Positions 32,466-40,999 of a DNA stretch of 49,770 nt are shown in pieces. Each line of letters begins with the position of its first letter. Within the stretch, counting starts at the first letter, position 1. The notes beneath the pieces were generated by a model. It was not told the origin of the DNA and did no database searches. It saw nothing but the letters and a program-made list of their open reading frames with translations. Source of the stretch: CAYVCG01 sp964449985 (GTDB lineage: Bacteria; Bacillota; Clostridia; Lachnospirales; WRAX01); the NCBI GenBank assembly GCA_964449985.1, contig CAYVCG010000007.1, positions 1 through 49,770 on the forward strand, written 5' to 3'. A program made the position numbers and the translations under genes.

Positions 32466-35039
32466 ATGAAAAAAAAGAGGCTGTTAAAAATTGTAGCGCT
32501 TATAACATCGGCTGTTATTATCGTAGGTACAGCCATAGTGTTTGACAAATTATCAGTCCCGAATGAAATTAATGCAGAAGTTTCGCCTCAAAACACCGCA
32601 TCGCAAAAGCAGCCATCGCCTGTTCAAACCATCGAAGATATTGAGGTAATTGGCGAAAAGACAAAGGATGCAGTTATGCTTTATCTAAATAGCCCGATTG
32701 CGTTTGTTAAAAACCATCAAACCTTTGTCGATGAAGAAAACCCGAATGCAACACCGCTTGTTGAAAATGGGCGCACATTCGTGCCACTTCGCTTTATTGC
32801 AGAGGGCTTTGGCGCTGATGTCTCATGGGATAACGATTCCAAAACTGCTACAATCAAATTGGATAAAAAAACTGTTACATGTAAGCTAGGAGAATCTGTT
32901 TTATATATTGACGGAGAAGAAAAAGCTATGGATGCCCCTGCAAAAATGCAGGACGGAAGGGTGTTTATAGGGCTTCGTTCGTTTGCAGAAGCTATCGGTA
33001 AATATGTTTTTTATGACAACGGACTTATTGTTATTAGCCAAACGGAAAATATTTTTGATCCAAAAACCGATGTAGCAGTTTTGAACGGCATAAAATCAAA
33101 GCTAAACAACCTGCCATTAATCGGTACTAAAGAGAAATTTATTGAGTTGGCAGGTGAGGCGCGTTCGTATGTAAAGAGGTTCGAGGATGATATGGTTGTT
33201 ATGGATGAAGCAATTGATACTGGTGGGATGAAGCAATTTTCACCAGAACCTCCGGCAATGGATGCCGCTGCTCCCACAATGCAAGAATCTGCCGCTAATA
33301 GTGAAAAGGAAATGGTTACTGCGGATTATGCAGGAGAAACGTCTGGCGATTTTTCAAAAACCAATGTCCAGGTGCAGGGAGTGGACGAAGCGGATGTCAT
33401 AAAAACAGACGGTGAGTATATCTATTTATTAAGAAATCATACACTGTATGTTGTCAAGGCAGTGCCTGCCGGAGATATGCGTGTGGATTATGCAATTGAA
33501 TTTGATTATGAATCATTCGGCCCAAGAGAGATTTATCAGGATGGTGATTATCTCGTTGTTATAGGCGATAAAATGGGCGGAGATGAAGTTCATATTTTTG
33601 AAGGCGTTGCTAATGACATAGCGATTAAAAAGGGTGTTTCTGTACAATACGGAAAACCAATGGTCACGGCGATAACGTATGATATATCGGATAAACAGAA
33701 TGTTAAAAAGCTTCGCGAGGTAGAAACAGAGGGCTACTATAATTCATCAAGAAAAATAGGCAGCACGGTTTATATCGTTTCAAACCTGTGGGCATATTCC
33801 ATAATGAGGGATAATGACTACACCCTTCCTGTATATAGGGATACTGCTGTTGATCAAAAAGAAATGACCATAGGTTATGATTGCATGTATTATTTCCCAG
33901 GGAATGTTCATAACAGCTTCACTATAATCACGGGATTTAATATAGACGACAATGAACCCGCCAAAATAAGCTCTTATTTCGGCAGTGGGGAAAGTATTTA
34001 TGCATCGTCAGACTATTTGTATATAGCGGCTCAAGGCTATAACGTAAAAGCTTTCGAGCCACAACCGGAAAACGACATTGGATTTAAAAAATCCCTTCCA
34101 ACGCGTATGCCGTATTATGACCCAATGACTACTGTCGTGTATAAATTCCGCTTGGAAGACGGCGATGTTTCTTATTTATACAAGGGCGAGGTGCCCGGCA
34201 ATATATTAAACCAGTTCTCCATGGATGACAGCAATGGCTATTTTAAGATTGCAACAACATCTTACGACGAGAATTATAACTCCAGAAATAATCTGTATGT
34301 GTTGGATGAACGAATGAGCATAGCGGGCAAGATAGAAAACATTGCTCCGGGGGAAAAGATTTATTCAACACGGTTTATGGGCAAAAGAGCGTATATGGTA
34401 ACGTTTAAAACGGTTGATCCGTTGTTCGTTATAGACCTCTCAAACCCAAGAGAACCAAAAATACTGGGCGAGCTAAAAATCCCTGGTTACAGCGATTATC
34501 TGCATCCATATGACGATACGCACCTTATCGGATTTGGCAAGGATGCTATAGAGAAAGACGGCATGGCATATTATCTGGGGATGAAGATTTCCATATTCGA
34601 TGTGTCAGACGTTTCCAATCCGGTTGAAATGTTTACAGAAACAATAGGCGACAGAGGTACGGATTCTGAGCTTTTGCGCAACCATAAGGCGCTATTGTTC
34701 TCTCGTGATAAAAACCTTTTAGCATTCCCTGTTACGGTTTGCCGCGTTGCACCAAACGCAAAGTCGAACCCTATAGCATACGGAGATTTCTATTTCCAGG
34801 GTGCGTATGTTTATAATATTGATCTTGAAAAAGGTTTTTCGCTTAAAGGTCTTATAACCCATGAAGAGGGCAACGCAGCTTCGAAAAACAATGATTACTA
34901 TTATGGCGATTATGAGAAATTTATAGACAGAATAATATATATAGGCGATTCGCTGTATACCACATCAAACAAAATGATAAAGGCAACAAGTATTTCCGAA
35001 ATGAAAGAGACGGGAAGCCTTGAGCTTGTAGCTAAATAA
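32466..35039 (+). CDS. Membrane-anchored beta-propeller protein with copper amine oxidase N-like domain
   Basis: 857 residues. A signal or anchor segment (MKKKRLLKIVALITSAVIIV) is followed by a Pro/Gln spacer, then a copper amine oxidase N-terminal-like repeat domain (about 75-200: GRTFVPLRFIAEGFGADVSW and DGRVFIGLRSFAEAIGKYV), a Met-rich linker, and a large C-terminal region of the secreted beta-propeller family, with YIYLLRNHTLYVV and many short beta blocks of the type YLYIAAQGYNV and SLYTTSNKMIK. It should lie outside the cell at the wall. The amine oxidase part is the structural domain only; no catalytic oxidase is present. Function is unknown. GGAGGG precedes ATG 32466. Confidence 0.85.
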   Translation: MKKKRLLKIVALITSAVIIVGTAIVFDKLSVPNEINAEVSPQNTASQKQPSPVQTIEDIEVIGEKTKDAVMLYLNSPIAFVKNHQTFVDEENPNATPLVENGRTFVPLRFIAEGFGADVSWDNDSKTATIKLDKKTVTCKLGESVLYIDGEEKAMDAPAKMQDGRVFIGLRSFAEAIGKYVFYDNGLIVISQTENIFDPKTDVAVLNGIKSKLNNLPLIGTKEKFIELAGEARSYVKRFEDDMVVMDEAIDTGGMKQFSPEPPAMDAAAPTMQESAANSEKEMVTADYAGETSGDFSKTNVQVQGVDEADVIKTDGEYIYLLRNHTLYVVKAVPAGDMRVDYAIEFDYESFGPREIYQDGDYLVVIGDKMGGDEVHIFEGVANDIAIKKGVSVQYGKPMVTAITYDISDKQNVKKLREVETEGYYNSSRKIGSTVYIVSNLWAYSIMRDNDYTLPVYRDTAVDQKEMTIGYDCMYYFPGNVHNSFTIITGFNIDDNEPAKISSYFGSGESIYASSDYLYIAAQGYNVKAFEPQPENDIGFKKSLPTRMPYYDPMTTVVYKFRLEDGDVSYLYKGEVPGNILNQFSMDDSNGYFKIATTSYDENYNSRNNLYVLDERMSIAGKIENIAPGEKIYSTRFMGKRAYMVTFKTVDPLFVIDLSNPREPKILGELKIPGYSDYLHPYDDTHLIGFGKDAIEKDGMAYYLGMKISIFDVSDVSNPVEMFTETIGDRGTDSELLRNHKALLFSRDKNLLAFPVTVCRVAPNAKSNPIAYGDFYFQGAYVYNIDLEKGFSLKGLITHEEGNAASKNNDYYYGDYEKFIDRIIYIGDSLYTTSNKMIKATSISEMKETGSLELVAK

Positions 35040-35042
35040 AGC

Positions 35043-35085
35043 CAAAAAATTTGAGGGAACTTAAAAAAAGCTCCCTCAAATTTTT
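35043..35085. terminator. Bidirectional terminator between propeller gene and glmU
   Basis: AAAAAATTTGAGGGA on the left pairs with TCCCTCAAATTTTTT on the right around a short AT loop (35045-35085 in total). The A and T ends make it work in both directions for the two convergent genes. Confidence 0.8.
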
Positions 35086-36254
35086 TATTTATTATATGGC
35101 CGAACCCAGCCTTCTTTTATTATTTGCCTTGCCCTTGCAATAGCAAGAGATGATTCAGGAACATCGTCTGTTATTGTGGAACCGGCAGCAACATAGCTGC
35201 CTTTTTTTATTGTAACCGGTGCGACCAAGTTGGAATTGCATCCTATGAAAACATCATCCTCAATAACGGTGCGGTATTTATTCTTTCCGTCATAATTAAC
35301 GGTAACTGTTCCGCAGCCAAAGTTTATGTTGCTTCCAACATCAGAATCGCCAATGTATGTAAGGTGTGAAACCTTGGTATTATCTCCAAGGGTCGAATTT
35401 TTTATCTCAACAAAATCACCAATCTTTGCAAGAGAACCGATTTTTGAACCGGGACGAATATAAGCAAACGGCCCAACGCTGGTTTCATCGCCTATCTCTG
35501 ATTTATCTGCAACGCTGTATTGTATATTGGTTTTGTTTCCTATGCAACAATCCTTTATTCTATTGTTTGGGCCTATTTCGCATCCCTTGCCTATTTTTGT
35601 GTTACCCTCAATATAATTGTTCGGGTATATAACCGTGCCGGCGGATATTTCGCAATCAGGGCCTATATAAGTGCTGTCGGGGTTTATTATAATAACCCCG
35701 TTTGCAATATGCTTTTCGTTGATAGCTTTTTGCAGAGCAGATGCGGTTTTAGCAATATCGCTATGGGTTTGGGTGCAATAAATTTCACCAAAATCTGCCG
35801 AAACATGGCCTACAGCGTTTTCGGGCAACTGGGCAATGTATGAATTAAGGCTGTCATAACAAATATTAGACTGGGCGTCAGGATTTATGCAAAAGATACT
35901 ATTTTCGGTTTCTTCCAAAACGGTTATTTGATTATCATTTGCACTATGAGCTTCAATAAGCCGATGAAGGGCATCGGCGCCAGCAAAGCACATTGCTGCA
36001 TTTATGTATAAAGTATTTTCCTTAAACTCTTTTATAGGTTTGTTTTCAAAAACAACGTTTAAAGAAGCCGGACAAACAGCCCGGTGTATTGCTGAATCGT
36101 TAAAATCAAAATCAGCATCCATAATGACGGCCGCATCATCAATCCCAGCTTGAGAAATAGCTTTAAGCACATGATAGAGCAAAGGAGCGCCCAAAACAGG
36201 AGTCATATATTTTGCTCCATCAAGCCGGATGATGGCTCTTATATTGTTTTTCAT
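35085..36254 (-). CDS. glmU: GlmU with degenerate uridylyltransferase and intact acetyltransferase
   Basis: 389 residues, where GlmU is usually about 455. The C-terminal left-handed beta-helix (about 190-389) keeps the acetyltransferase residues: Arg267, Lys285, His297 (catalytic base), Tyr300, Asn320-Tyr321 and Lys324. The N-terminal half has lost the uridylyltransferase signatures: LAAGxGTRM is now IRLDGAKYM (9-17), the PK-LH lysine is gone (TPVLGAP), and the metal-binding GD of LYGD appears replaced by Ala (NAAMCF, 85-90). It lies right after spoVG, exactly as in Bacillus, so it is the syntenic glmU. It can probably acetylate glucosamine 1-phosphate but not form UDP-GlcNAc. GGAGG precedes ATG 36254. 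Confidence 0.85.
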   Translation of the reverse strand: MKNNIRAIIRLDGAKYMTPVLGAPLLYHVLKAISQAGIDDAAVIMDADFDFNDSAIHRAVCPASLNVVFENKPIKEFKENTLYINAAMCFAGADALHRLIEAHSANDNQITVLEETENSIFCINPDAQSNICYDSLNSYIAQLPENAVGHVSADFGEIYCTQTHSDIAKTASALQKAINEKHIANGVIIINPDSTYIGPDCEISAGTVIYPNNYIEGNTKIGKGCEIGPNNRIKDCCIGNKTNIQYSVADKSEIGDETSVGPFAYIRPGSKIGSLAKIGDFVEIKNSTLGDNTKVSHLTYIGDSDVGSNINFGCGTVTVNYDGKNKYRTVIEDDVFIGCNSNLVAPVTIKKGSYVAAGSTITDDVPESSLAIARARQIIKEGWVRPYNK

Positions 36255-36473
36255 TATTCCGCCTCCAAAATTTAGTTTTATACTTAAAATATTTTATCAC
36301 TAAAGGATTATAAAATCAATGATGTGTGTATGTGCTCACGGCAACCAAATTTTTACCACAATTGTAACTTTAAAGCTATATTTATTCTACTATTGTATTA
36401 GTGGTATTTTTGGAATATGATGGGTTTTGATATGATTATAAGAAGAAACCAAAAAACAGTGCAGGAATAAGGA

Positions 36474-36515
36474 AAAGGCTCCTTATAAACTAATGAGTTA
36501 TAAGAAGCCTTGAGA
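36474..36515 (-). terminator. Hairpin after spoVG
   Basis: On the minus strand AAGGCTTCTTATAA (36511-36498) pairs with TTATAAGGAGCCTT (36488-36475) with one mismatch, followed by TTCCTTATT. The T run is imperfect, so readthrough to glmU is likely. The rest of the 287-nt spacer to glmU shows no gene. Confidence 0.55.
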
Positions 36516-36541
36516 AATTTAATTAAAATAACAATGCAAAA

Positions 36542-36829
36542 TTATTCTTCTAATTCGGCAGCTGCTTCTTCACTAAAAAGAGCATTTTCATATCTTGTCA
36601 AAATAGAAGCTTGAATTCTTTCTCTTGTTTCAGAACTAATAGGATGTGCAATGTCCCTAAAGTCACCATCTAGGGTTTTACGGCTAGGCATAGCGATAAA
36701 TAAGCCTTTATCACCCTGTATGACCTTGATATCATGAATAACGAATTCATTATCAAACGTAACAGAAACAATAGCCTTCATCTTTCCCTCTTTGCTAACC
36801 TTTCGCAACCTTACGTCAGTTATCTCCAT
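36542..36829 (-). CDS. spoVG: Septation regulator SpoVG
   Basis: 95 residues with the family core MEITDVRLRKVSKEGKMKAI, VTFDNEFVIHDIKVIQG, LFIAMPSRK and DIAHPISSETRERIQ. SpoVG is a small nucleic-acid-binding regulator that affects septation and sporulation. The C-terminal tail is acidic (ALFSEEAAAELEE). GGAGGAG lies upstream of ATG 36829. Its neighbour downstream is glmU, a conserved Firmicutes arrangement. Confidence 0.97.
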   Translation of the reverse strand: MEITDVRLRKVSKEGKMKAIVSVTFDNEFVIHDIKVIQGDKGLFIAMPSRKTLDGDFRDIAHPISSETRERIQASILTRYENALFSEEAAAELEE

Positions 36830-36909
36830 AGCGCGTGAGTCTCCTCCTTAAGAATAAAATTGTTTTGTAAAATATGATGTCGATATTGCACCTAGAAGAC
36901 GATGGAATA

Positions 36910-36938
36910 ATTATATAACAAATCTGCGCATTTTACAA
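36910..36938 (-). promoter_or_regulatory. SigA-type promoter of spoVG
   Basis: On the minus strand TTGTAA (36938-36933), a 17-bp spacer, and TATAAT (36915-36910). A second TTGACT lies further upstream. No clear SigH element, which drives spoVG in Bacillus, was seen. Confidence 0.65.
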
Positions 36939-37057
36939 CCATATATTTGTATTTTTCTCAAAATAGTCAACATTTTTTATTGGTTTTTTGCTGTTTTTAA
37001 GTATAATTAACAATGCATAAGGAATTATTATATTATTTATAATATGTATTCATGTTA

Positions 37058-37092
37058 AAACGCCGCGATGCCTAAAAGCGCCGCGGCGTTGG
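37058..37092 (-). terminator. Terminator of the glgC-glgD operon
   Basis: On the minus strand AACGCCGCG (37090-37082) pairs with CGCGGCGTT (37067-37059), then TTTTAAC. GC-rich stem in an AT-rich spacer of 284 nt that otherwise carries only the spoVG promoter. Confidence 0.75.
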
Positions 37093-37113
37093 TCTAAAGC
37101 TATATTAAGCTAT

Positions 37114-38223
37114 TTAAACCAGAGTGTCTTTTTTTAGTATCACTGGTTTGCCGGGAGCGCCGATAATATGTTTTCCGTCTGAAATAATAACGTCTTTATC
37201 GATTATTGCGTTTTCTATAACGCAGTTGTTCCCGACATATGTTCCTTCCATAATGATAGAATCCTTTATTACGGAATTTTCCCCTGTGCGCACGCGCCTG
37301 AATAAAACAGAGTGATTTATAAAACCGTTTAGGATGCTTCCGCTGCCAACAAGGCAGTTTTTTGCCTCAGAGCCATAATTGTATTTTGCTGGGGGCTCAT
37401 CCTTTGGCTTTGTTTCAATATATGGGCTTTGCAATAGGAATGCATCGCGTATTTCTTTCTTCAAGAAGTCCATATTAGTATCATAATATTTTTGAATACA
37501 GTTTATAGTTGACCAGTAATCAGTATACATATACCCATATATTTTCAATTTCTTGCGATAACGCACGATTATGTCTTTAACGAAGTCATAACGGGCTTCG
37601 GCAACGATTGTTTCCAAAAGGGTGATAAGCAGAGTTCTCGCAACAACATAAATCCCAAGGGATATTGTGTTTGATTGAGGCTCTATCGGTTTTTCCTCAA
37701 AGTCGATCATTCTATGATCGTCATCAAGTTCTATAACCCCAAAATCATGGACATCGGCGTCTTTCATATCACGGCAGACGATGGTTATATCTGCTCCTCT
37801 ATCGTGATGATATTGAACTATTTCGTTATAATCCATTTTATAAATACCGTCTCCGGAAGTGATAACAACGTATGGTTCATTACTTCTTTTTAAAAAAGTG
37901 AGGTTTTGGTATATTGAATCCGCAGTCCCTCTAAACCAATATGAATTGTCACTAGCGCCAAAAGGAGTGAAAACAAAGAGACCGCCTTGTTTTCTTCCAA
38001 AGTCCCACCATTTTGAAGAGGATAGATGGTCATGAAGGGAGCGGGAATTATATTGGGTTATAACAGCAACCTTTCCAATATTAGAATTAGACATATTGCT
38101 TAATGTAAAATCTATTGCTCTATAACAGCTACCAACGGGCATAGCGCATGTTGCTCTTGCGGCGGTTAAGTCACCGAGTCTTTCGCTTCTTCCGCCGGCT
38201 AGGATTATTCCTACTGCTTTCAT
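37114..38223 (-). CDS. glgD: GlgD, regulatory subunit of glucose-1-phosphate adenylyltransferase
   Basis: 369 residues. It resembles GlgC but has the altered residues of the GlgD group: LAGGRSERLGDLTAARATCA where GlgC has the KPAV lysine motif, and SGDGIYKMDY. In Firmicutes GlgD forms a mixed enzyme with GlgC and modulates it. The C-terminal beta-helix (NCLVGSGSILNGFI and onward) is present. Its start overlaps the glgC stop (ATGA), so the two are co-translated, matching a hetero-oligomer. Confidence 0.9.
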   Translation of the reverse strand: MKAVGIILAGGRSERLGDLTAARATCAMPVGSCYRAIDFTLSNMSNSNIGKVAVITQYNSRSLHDHLSSSKWWDFGRKQGGLFVFTPFGASDNSYWFRGTADSIYQNLTFLKRSNEPYVVITSGDGIYKMDYNEIVQYHHDRGADITIVCRDMKDADVHDFGVIELDDDHRMIDFEEKPIEPQSNTISLGIYVVARTLLITLLETIVAEARYDFVKDIIVRYRKKLKIYGYMYTDYWSTINCIQKYYDTNMDFLKKEIRDAFLLQSPYIETKPKDEPPAKYNYGSEAKNCLVGSGSILNGFINHSVLFRRVRTGENSVIKDSIIMEGTYVGNNCVIENAIIDKDVIISDGKHIIGAPGKPVILKKDTLV

Positions 38224-39503
38224 ATAATCACCTCTCTGTCCAGTTCAATCGTTCCTCCGCTTTGGAGATAATTATTTTCGTAATGAGTTTTGTCGGTGTT
38301 GCCATATATAACGCAGTTTTTTCCAATAACTACGCTATCGGGAATGACGGTGTTTTCGCCTATAACAGTAATACCGGAGTCATAAACTTGTGGCTTATCT
38401 TTGTTAGGCACGTTTTCACCTTGGCCTATAACAACATTTGATCCAATAGTTGTGTTTTCGTCTATAACGCATCTTTCGATTATTGTGTTTTCTCCAATTT
38501 TTGTATTGGCCATAATTATAGAATCTTTAATAATCGCTCCTCTAGCAACGGTTATACCTGGGCCTAGTATCGAATTATAAACCGAGCCGTAAATCTCACA
38601 GCCTTCAGATAACAGGCTTGTTTTAACATCAGAACACTCCGCCGTATATTGTGGTGGCTGGTGGTCAAGAGATGTGTATATACGCCAAAAATCCTCATAA
38701 AGGTTGAATTCTGGTATAGTTTTTATAAGCTCCATATTGGCTTCCCAGAAAGACTCCACAGTTCCAACGTCTTTCCAATAGTCTTTAAAACGATATGCAT
38801 AAAGCGTATGCCCTGCATCAAGCATAGCAGGAATTATGTGCTTTCCAAAATCACTGTCCGGGTGTATTTTGGAATCTCTCATGAGGGCTTCTTTAAGCTT
38901 TTCCCATGTAAATATATAAATACCCATAGAGGCAAGATTGCTTTTTGGGTTTTTGGGTTTTTCTTCAAATTCATAGATTTTGTCGGTCTCGTCTGTATTC
39001 ATTATGCCAAAACGGGTTGCTTCTTCCAAAGACACTTCAAGCACTGCGATAGTAACATCGCATTTGTTTTTTTCATGATAATCAAGCATTTTTGAATAAT
39101 CCATTTTATAAATATGGTCACCGGATAGGATCAAAACGTATTCAGGATTATGTGCGTTTATATAATCGATATTTTGATAAATGGCATTTGCTGTTCCTGA
39201 ATACCAGTTGCCTTGAGCTCCCCCTTTAACGTGTGGCGCAAGTATTGTTACACCGCCGTTTTTTCGGTCTAGGTCCCAAGGTATACCTATGCCGATATGC
39301 TGGTTTAAGGAGAGAGGTTCATATTGGGTCAAAACACCGACCGTATCAACCCCGGAATTAATACAATTACTCATAGGGAAATCGATAATACGATATTTCC
39401 CTCCAAAGGATACCGCCGGCTTTGCCTTATATTTTGTTAGGATGCCAAGACGGCTGCCCTGGCCTCCAGCAAGAAGCATGGCAATCATTTCCTTTTTTCG
39501 CAT
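38220..39503 (-). CDS. glgC: Glucose-1-phosphate adenylyltransferase, catalytic subunit
   Basis: 427 residues. It makes ADP-glucose from ATP and glucose 1-phosphate for glycogen synthesis. The catalytic domain has LAGGQGSRLGILTKYKAKPA, YRIIDFPMSN and SGDHIYKMDY; the C-terminal domain is a left-handed beta-helix. The start is ATG 39503 (MRKKEMIAMLLAGG) with AGGAGTG upstream; the frame runs 20 codons further without a site. No glgA or glgB follows in this window. Confidence 0.95.
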   Translation of the reverse strand: MRKKEMIAMLLAGGQGSRLGILTKYKAKPAVSFGGKYRIIDFPMSNCINSGVDTVGVLTQYEPLSLNQHIGIGIPWDLDRKNGGVTILAPHVKGGAQGNWYSGTANAIYQNIDYINAHNPEYVLILSGDHIYKMDYSKMLDYHEKNKCDVTIAVLEVSLEEATRFGIMNTDETDKIYEFEEKPKNPKSNLASMGIYIFTWEKLKEALMRDSKIHPDSDFGKHIIPAMLDAGHTLYAYRFKDYWKDVGTVESFWEANMELIKTIPEFNLYEDFWRIYTSLDHQPPQYTAECSDVKTSLLSEGCEIYGSVYNSILGPGITVARGAIIKDSIIMANTKIGENTIIERCVIDENTTIGSNVVIGQGENVPNKDKPQVYDSGITVIGENTVIPDSVVIGKNCVIYGNTDKTHYENNYLQSGGTIELDREVII

Positions 39504-39607
39504 AATATCACTCCTATATCTATAAAAATTTATGCAAAAACATAATAGTGCTTTATTTGTCAAAATTCACACACAATTTATATATAGAGTTAATCTGTGT
39601 TTATAAT

Positions 39608-39637
39608 ATAATACCATATAAACGTCCTATTTCACAA
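39608..39637 (-). promoter_or_regulatory. Candidate promoter of glgC-glgD
   Basis: On the minus strand TTGTGA (39637-39632), an 18-bp spacer with TGG at its end, and TATTAT (39613-39608). The leader would be about 100 nt. Confidence 0.5.
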
Positions 39638-39702
39638 TATTATTTATAAATAATATAAAGCTGTTCAAATATACATAATTAACAAACCATGTAACATAAA
39701 CA

Positions 39703-39723
39703 AACCGGCTTAGACTGCCGGTT
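39703..39723 (-). terminator. Hairpin after the membrane GGDEF gene
   Basis: AACCGGC at 39703-39709 and GCCGGTT at 39717-39723 form a 7-bp stem. On the minus strand only TTTGTTT follows, so it is a moderate terminator. Confidence 0.6.
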
Positions 39724-39732
39724 CATAATTAT

Positions 39733-40970
39733 TTATACAACAACCTTATTTTTGCCGCTTCGCTTTCCTTCGTATAGGTTGTTGTCGCAATTTTTTATTG
39801 TTCTTTCAATATTGGTATCTTTAAGCTGGGCTGCTCCTGCTGTTACCGTGAATTTAATTGTGTGCCCATCTACAACTGTTTCGCTCTCTTCAATGCGCCT
39901 GCGTATATTGTCAATTATGCGGAAGACCACATCAATATCAGCGTTTGTTATAACAAGCAAAAATTCCTCGCCACCCCATCTAATAATCCGGTCTGTCTGA
40001 CGCAAGCTGTGCTGAAAAATTTCCGCAAGGTTAATAAGCACCTTGTCGCCAGTGGAATGGCCGTATGTGTCATTAATAGATTTGAAATTATCTATATCAA
40101 CCATAGCAAAGCATATATCGTTATAGCTGGATAGATTTTTTATTATAGATTCGAAATATATATTTGCATATCTGCGGTTATAAAGGCCTGTGAGTGGATC
40201 AATATGAGCCTGAAGCTTTAATTCTTCTATATTTTTTTGCTGCTGAGAATCAATTATGCCATTGACGAACTTATCCATAGAAAGCTCTAATATGCTTGCT
40301 GTAAACACTACGGTTATGTTGAAAATCTCTAAAAGCCTGTTATTCGTAATTGAATAAATAGGGGTAATTAAAGAACCTAAATAAAAAGTTGATAAAAAGC
40401 AGAAATAAAGAAATATAACCATAGCAAACCGTTGCCACTTCCAAAAGCGCACAACAGAAAACTGCGCGATTACTAAGAGAAGAATATAGAACTGAACATA
40501 TGTCCCTGTTCCGACAAGAGCGACTGTGATTAGAACATTAGCAACAATTTCTCCGGAGATTGCCATAATAACTGATTTGTATTTGCCTTTTCTAAGAAGC
40601 CAATAGCAAAAAACATACCATAAGCAGCTTACAAAATTGCAGACGGCAAGCGGATAAATATCTAGATTATAAAAATATACGGCCAAAAATGCGTGTGGCG
40701 CAATTGCAAAAACGCACAACACAGTCATAGCAACGTATGTGAAGTATTCATCAGCATTTTNNNNNNNNNNNNNNNNNNNNNNNNNNNNNNNNNNNNNNNN
40801 NNNNNNNNNNNNNNNNNNNNNNNNNNNNNNNNNNNNNNNNNNNNNNNNNNNNNNNNNNNNGCAAAAACGCACAACACAGTCATAGCAACGTATGTGAAGT
40901 ATTCATCAGCATTTTGTTTAAGCACTATTTTACTTGCAAAATACTGCTTAACCAACGAGTATACATTCAT
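39733..40970 (-). CDS. Membrane-bound diguanylate cyclase (spans a false gap)
   Basis: When the duplicated 55 bp and 100 N at 40761-40915 are collapsed, a clean 360-residue protein results, beginning MNVYSLVKQYFASKIVLKQN. The N-terminus has about six membrane segments (about 27-50, 55-73, 83-104, 107-121, 130-150, 163-178), a coiled-coil linker, and a GGDEF domain (about 200-360) with active site GGEEF at 281-285 and inhibitory site RQTD at 272-275. It makes cyclic di-GMP with product inhibition. It lies 29 nt after the GAF/PAS sensor gene. Collapsing removes 155 bases and leaves 1083 nt, a whole number of codons, which supports the model. Confidence 0.85.
40706..40760. repeat. 55-bp sequence duplicated across an assembly gap, left copy
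   Basis: Identical to 40861-40915, again 55 bp, the same length as at the 28.9-kb gap. It lies inside the cyclase gene. Confidence 0.95.
40761..40860. other. Assembly gap, probably false
   Basis: Exactly 100 N between the two 55-bp copies. Removing the gap and one copy restores one continuous reading frame. Confidence 0.9.
40861..40915. repeat. 55-bp duplicate, right copy
   Basis: Second copy of 40706-40760, read as an assembly overlap. Confidence 0.95.
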
Positions 40971-40999
40971 AAATAAATATCCGCCCTTTTTAAGTTTTC

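Noticed and set aside
38649..39095. 148-codon plus-strand frame inside glgC
   Set aside because: Antisense shadow of glgC; no ribosome binding site and no family.
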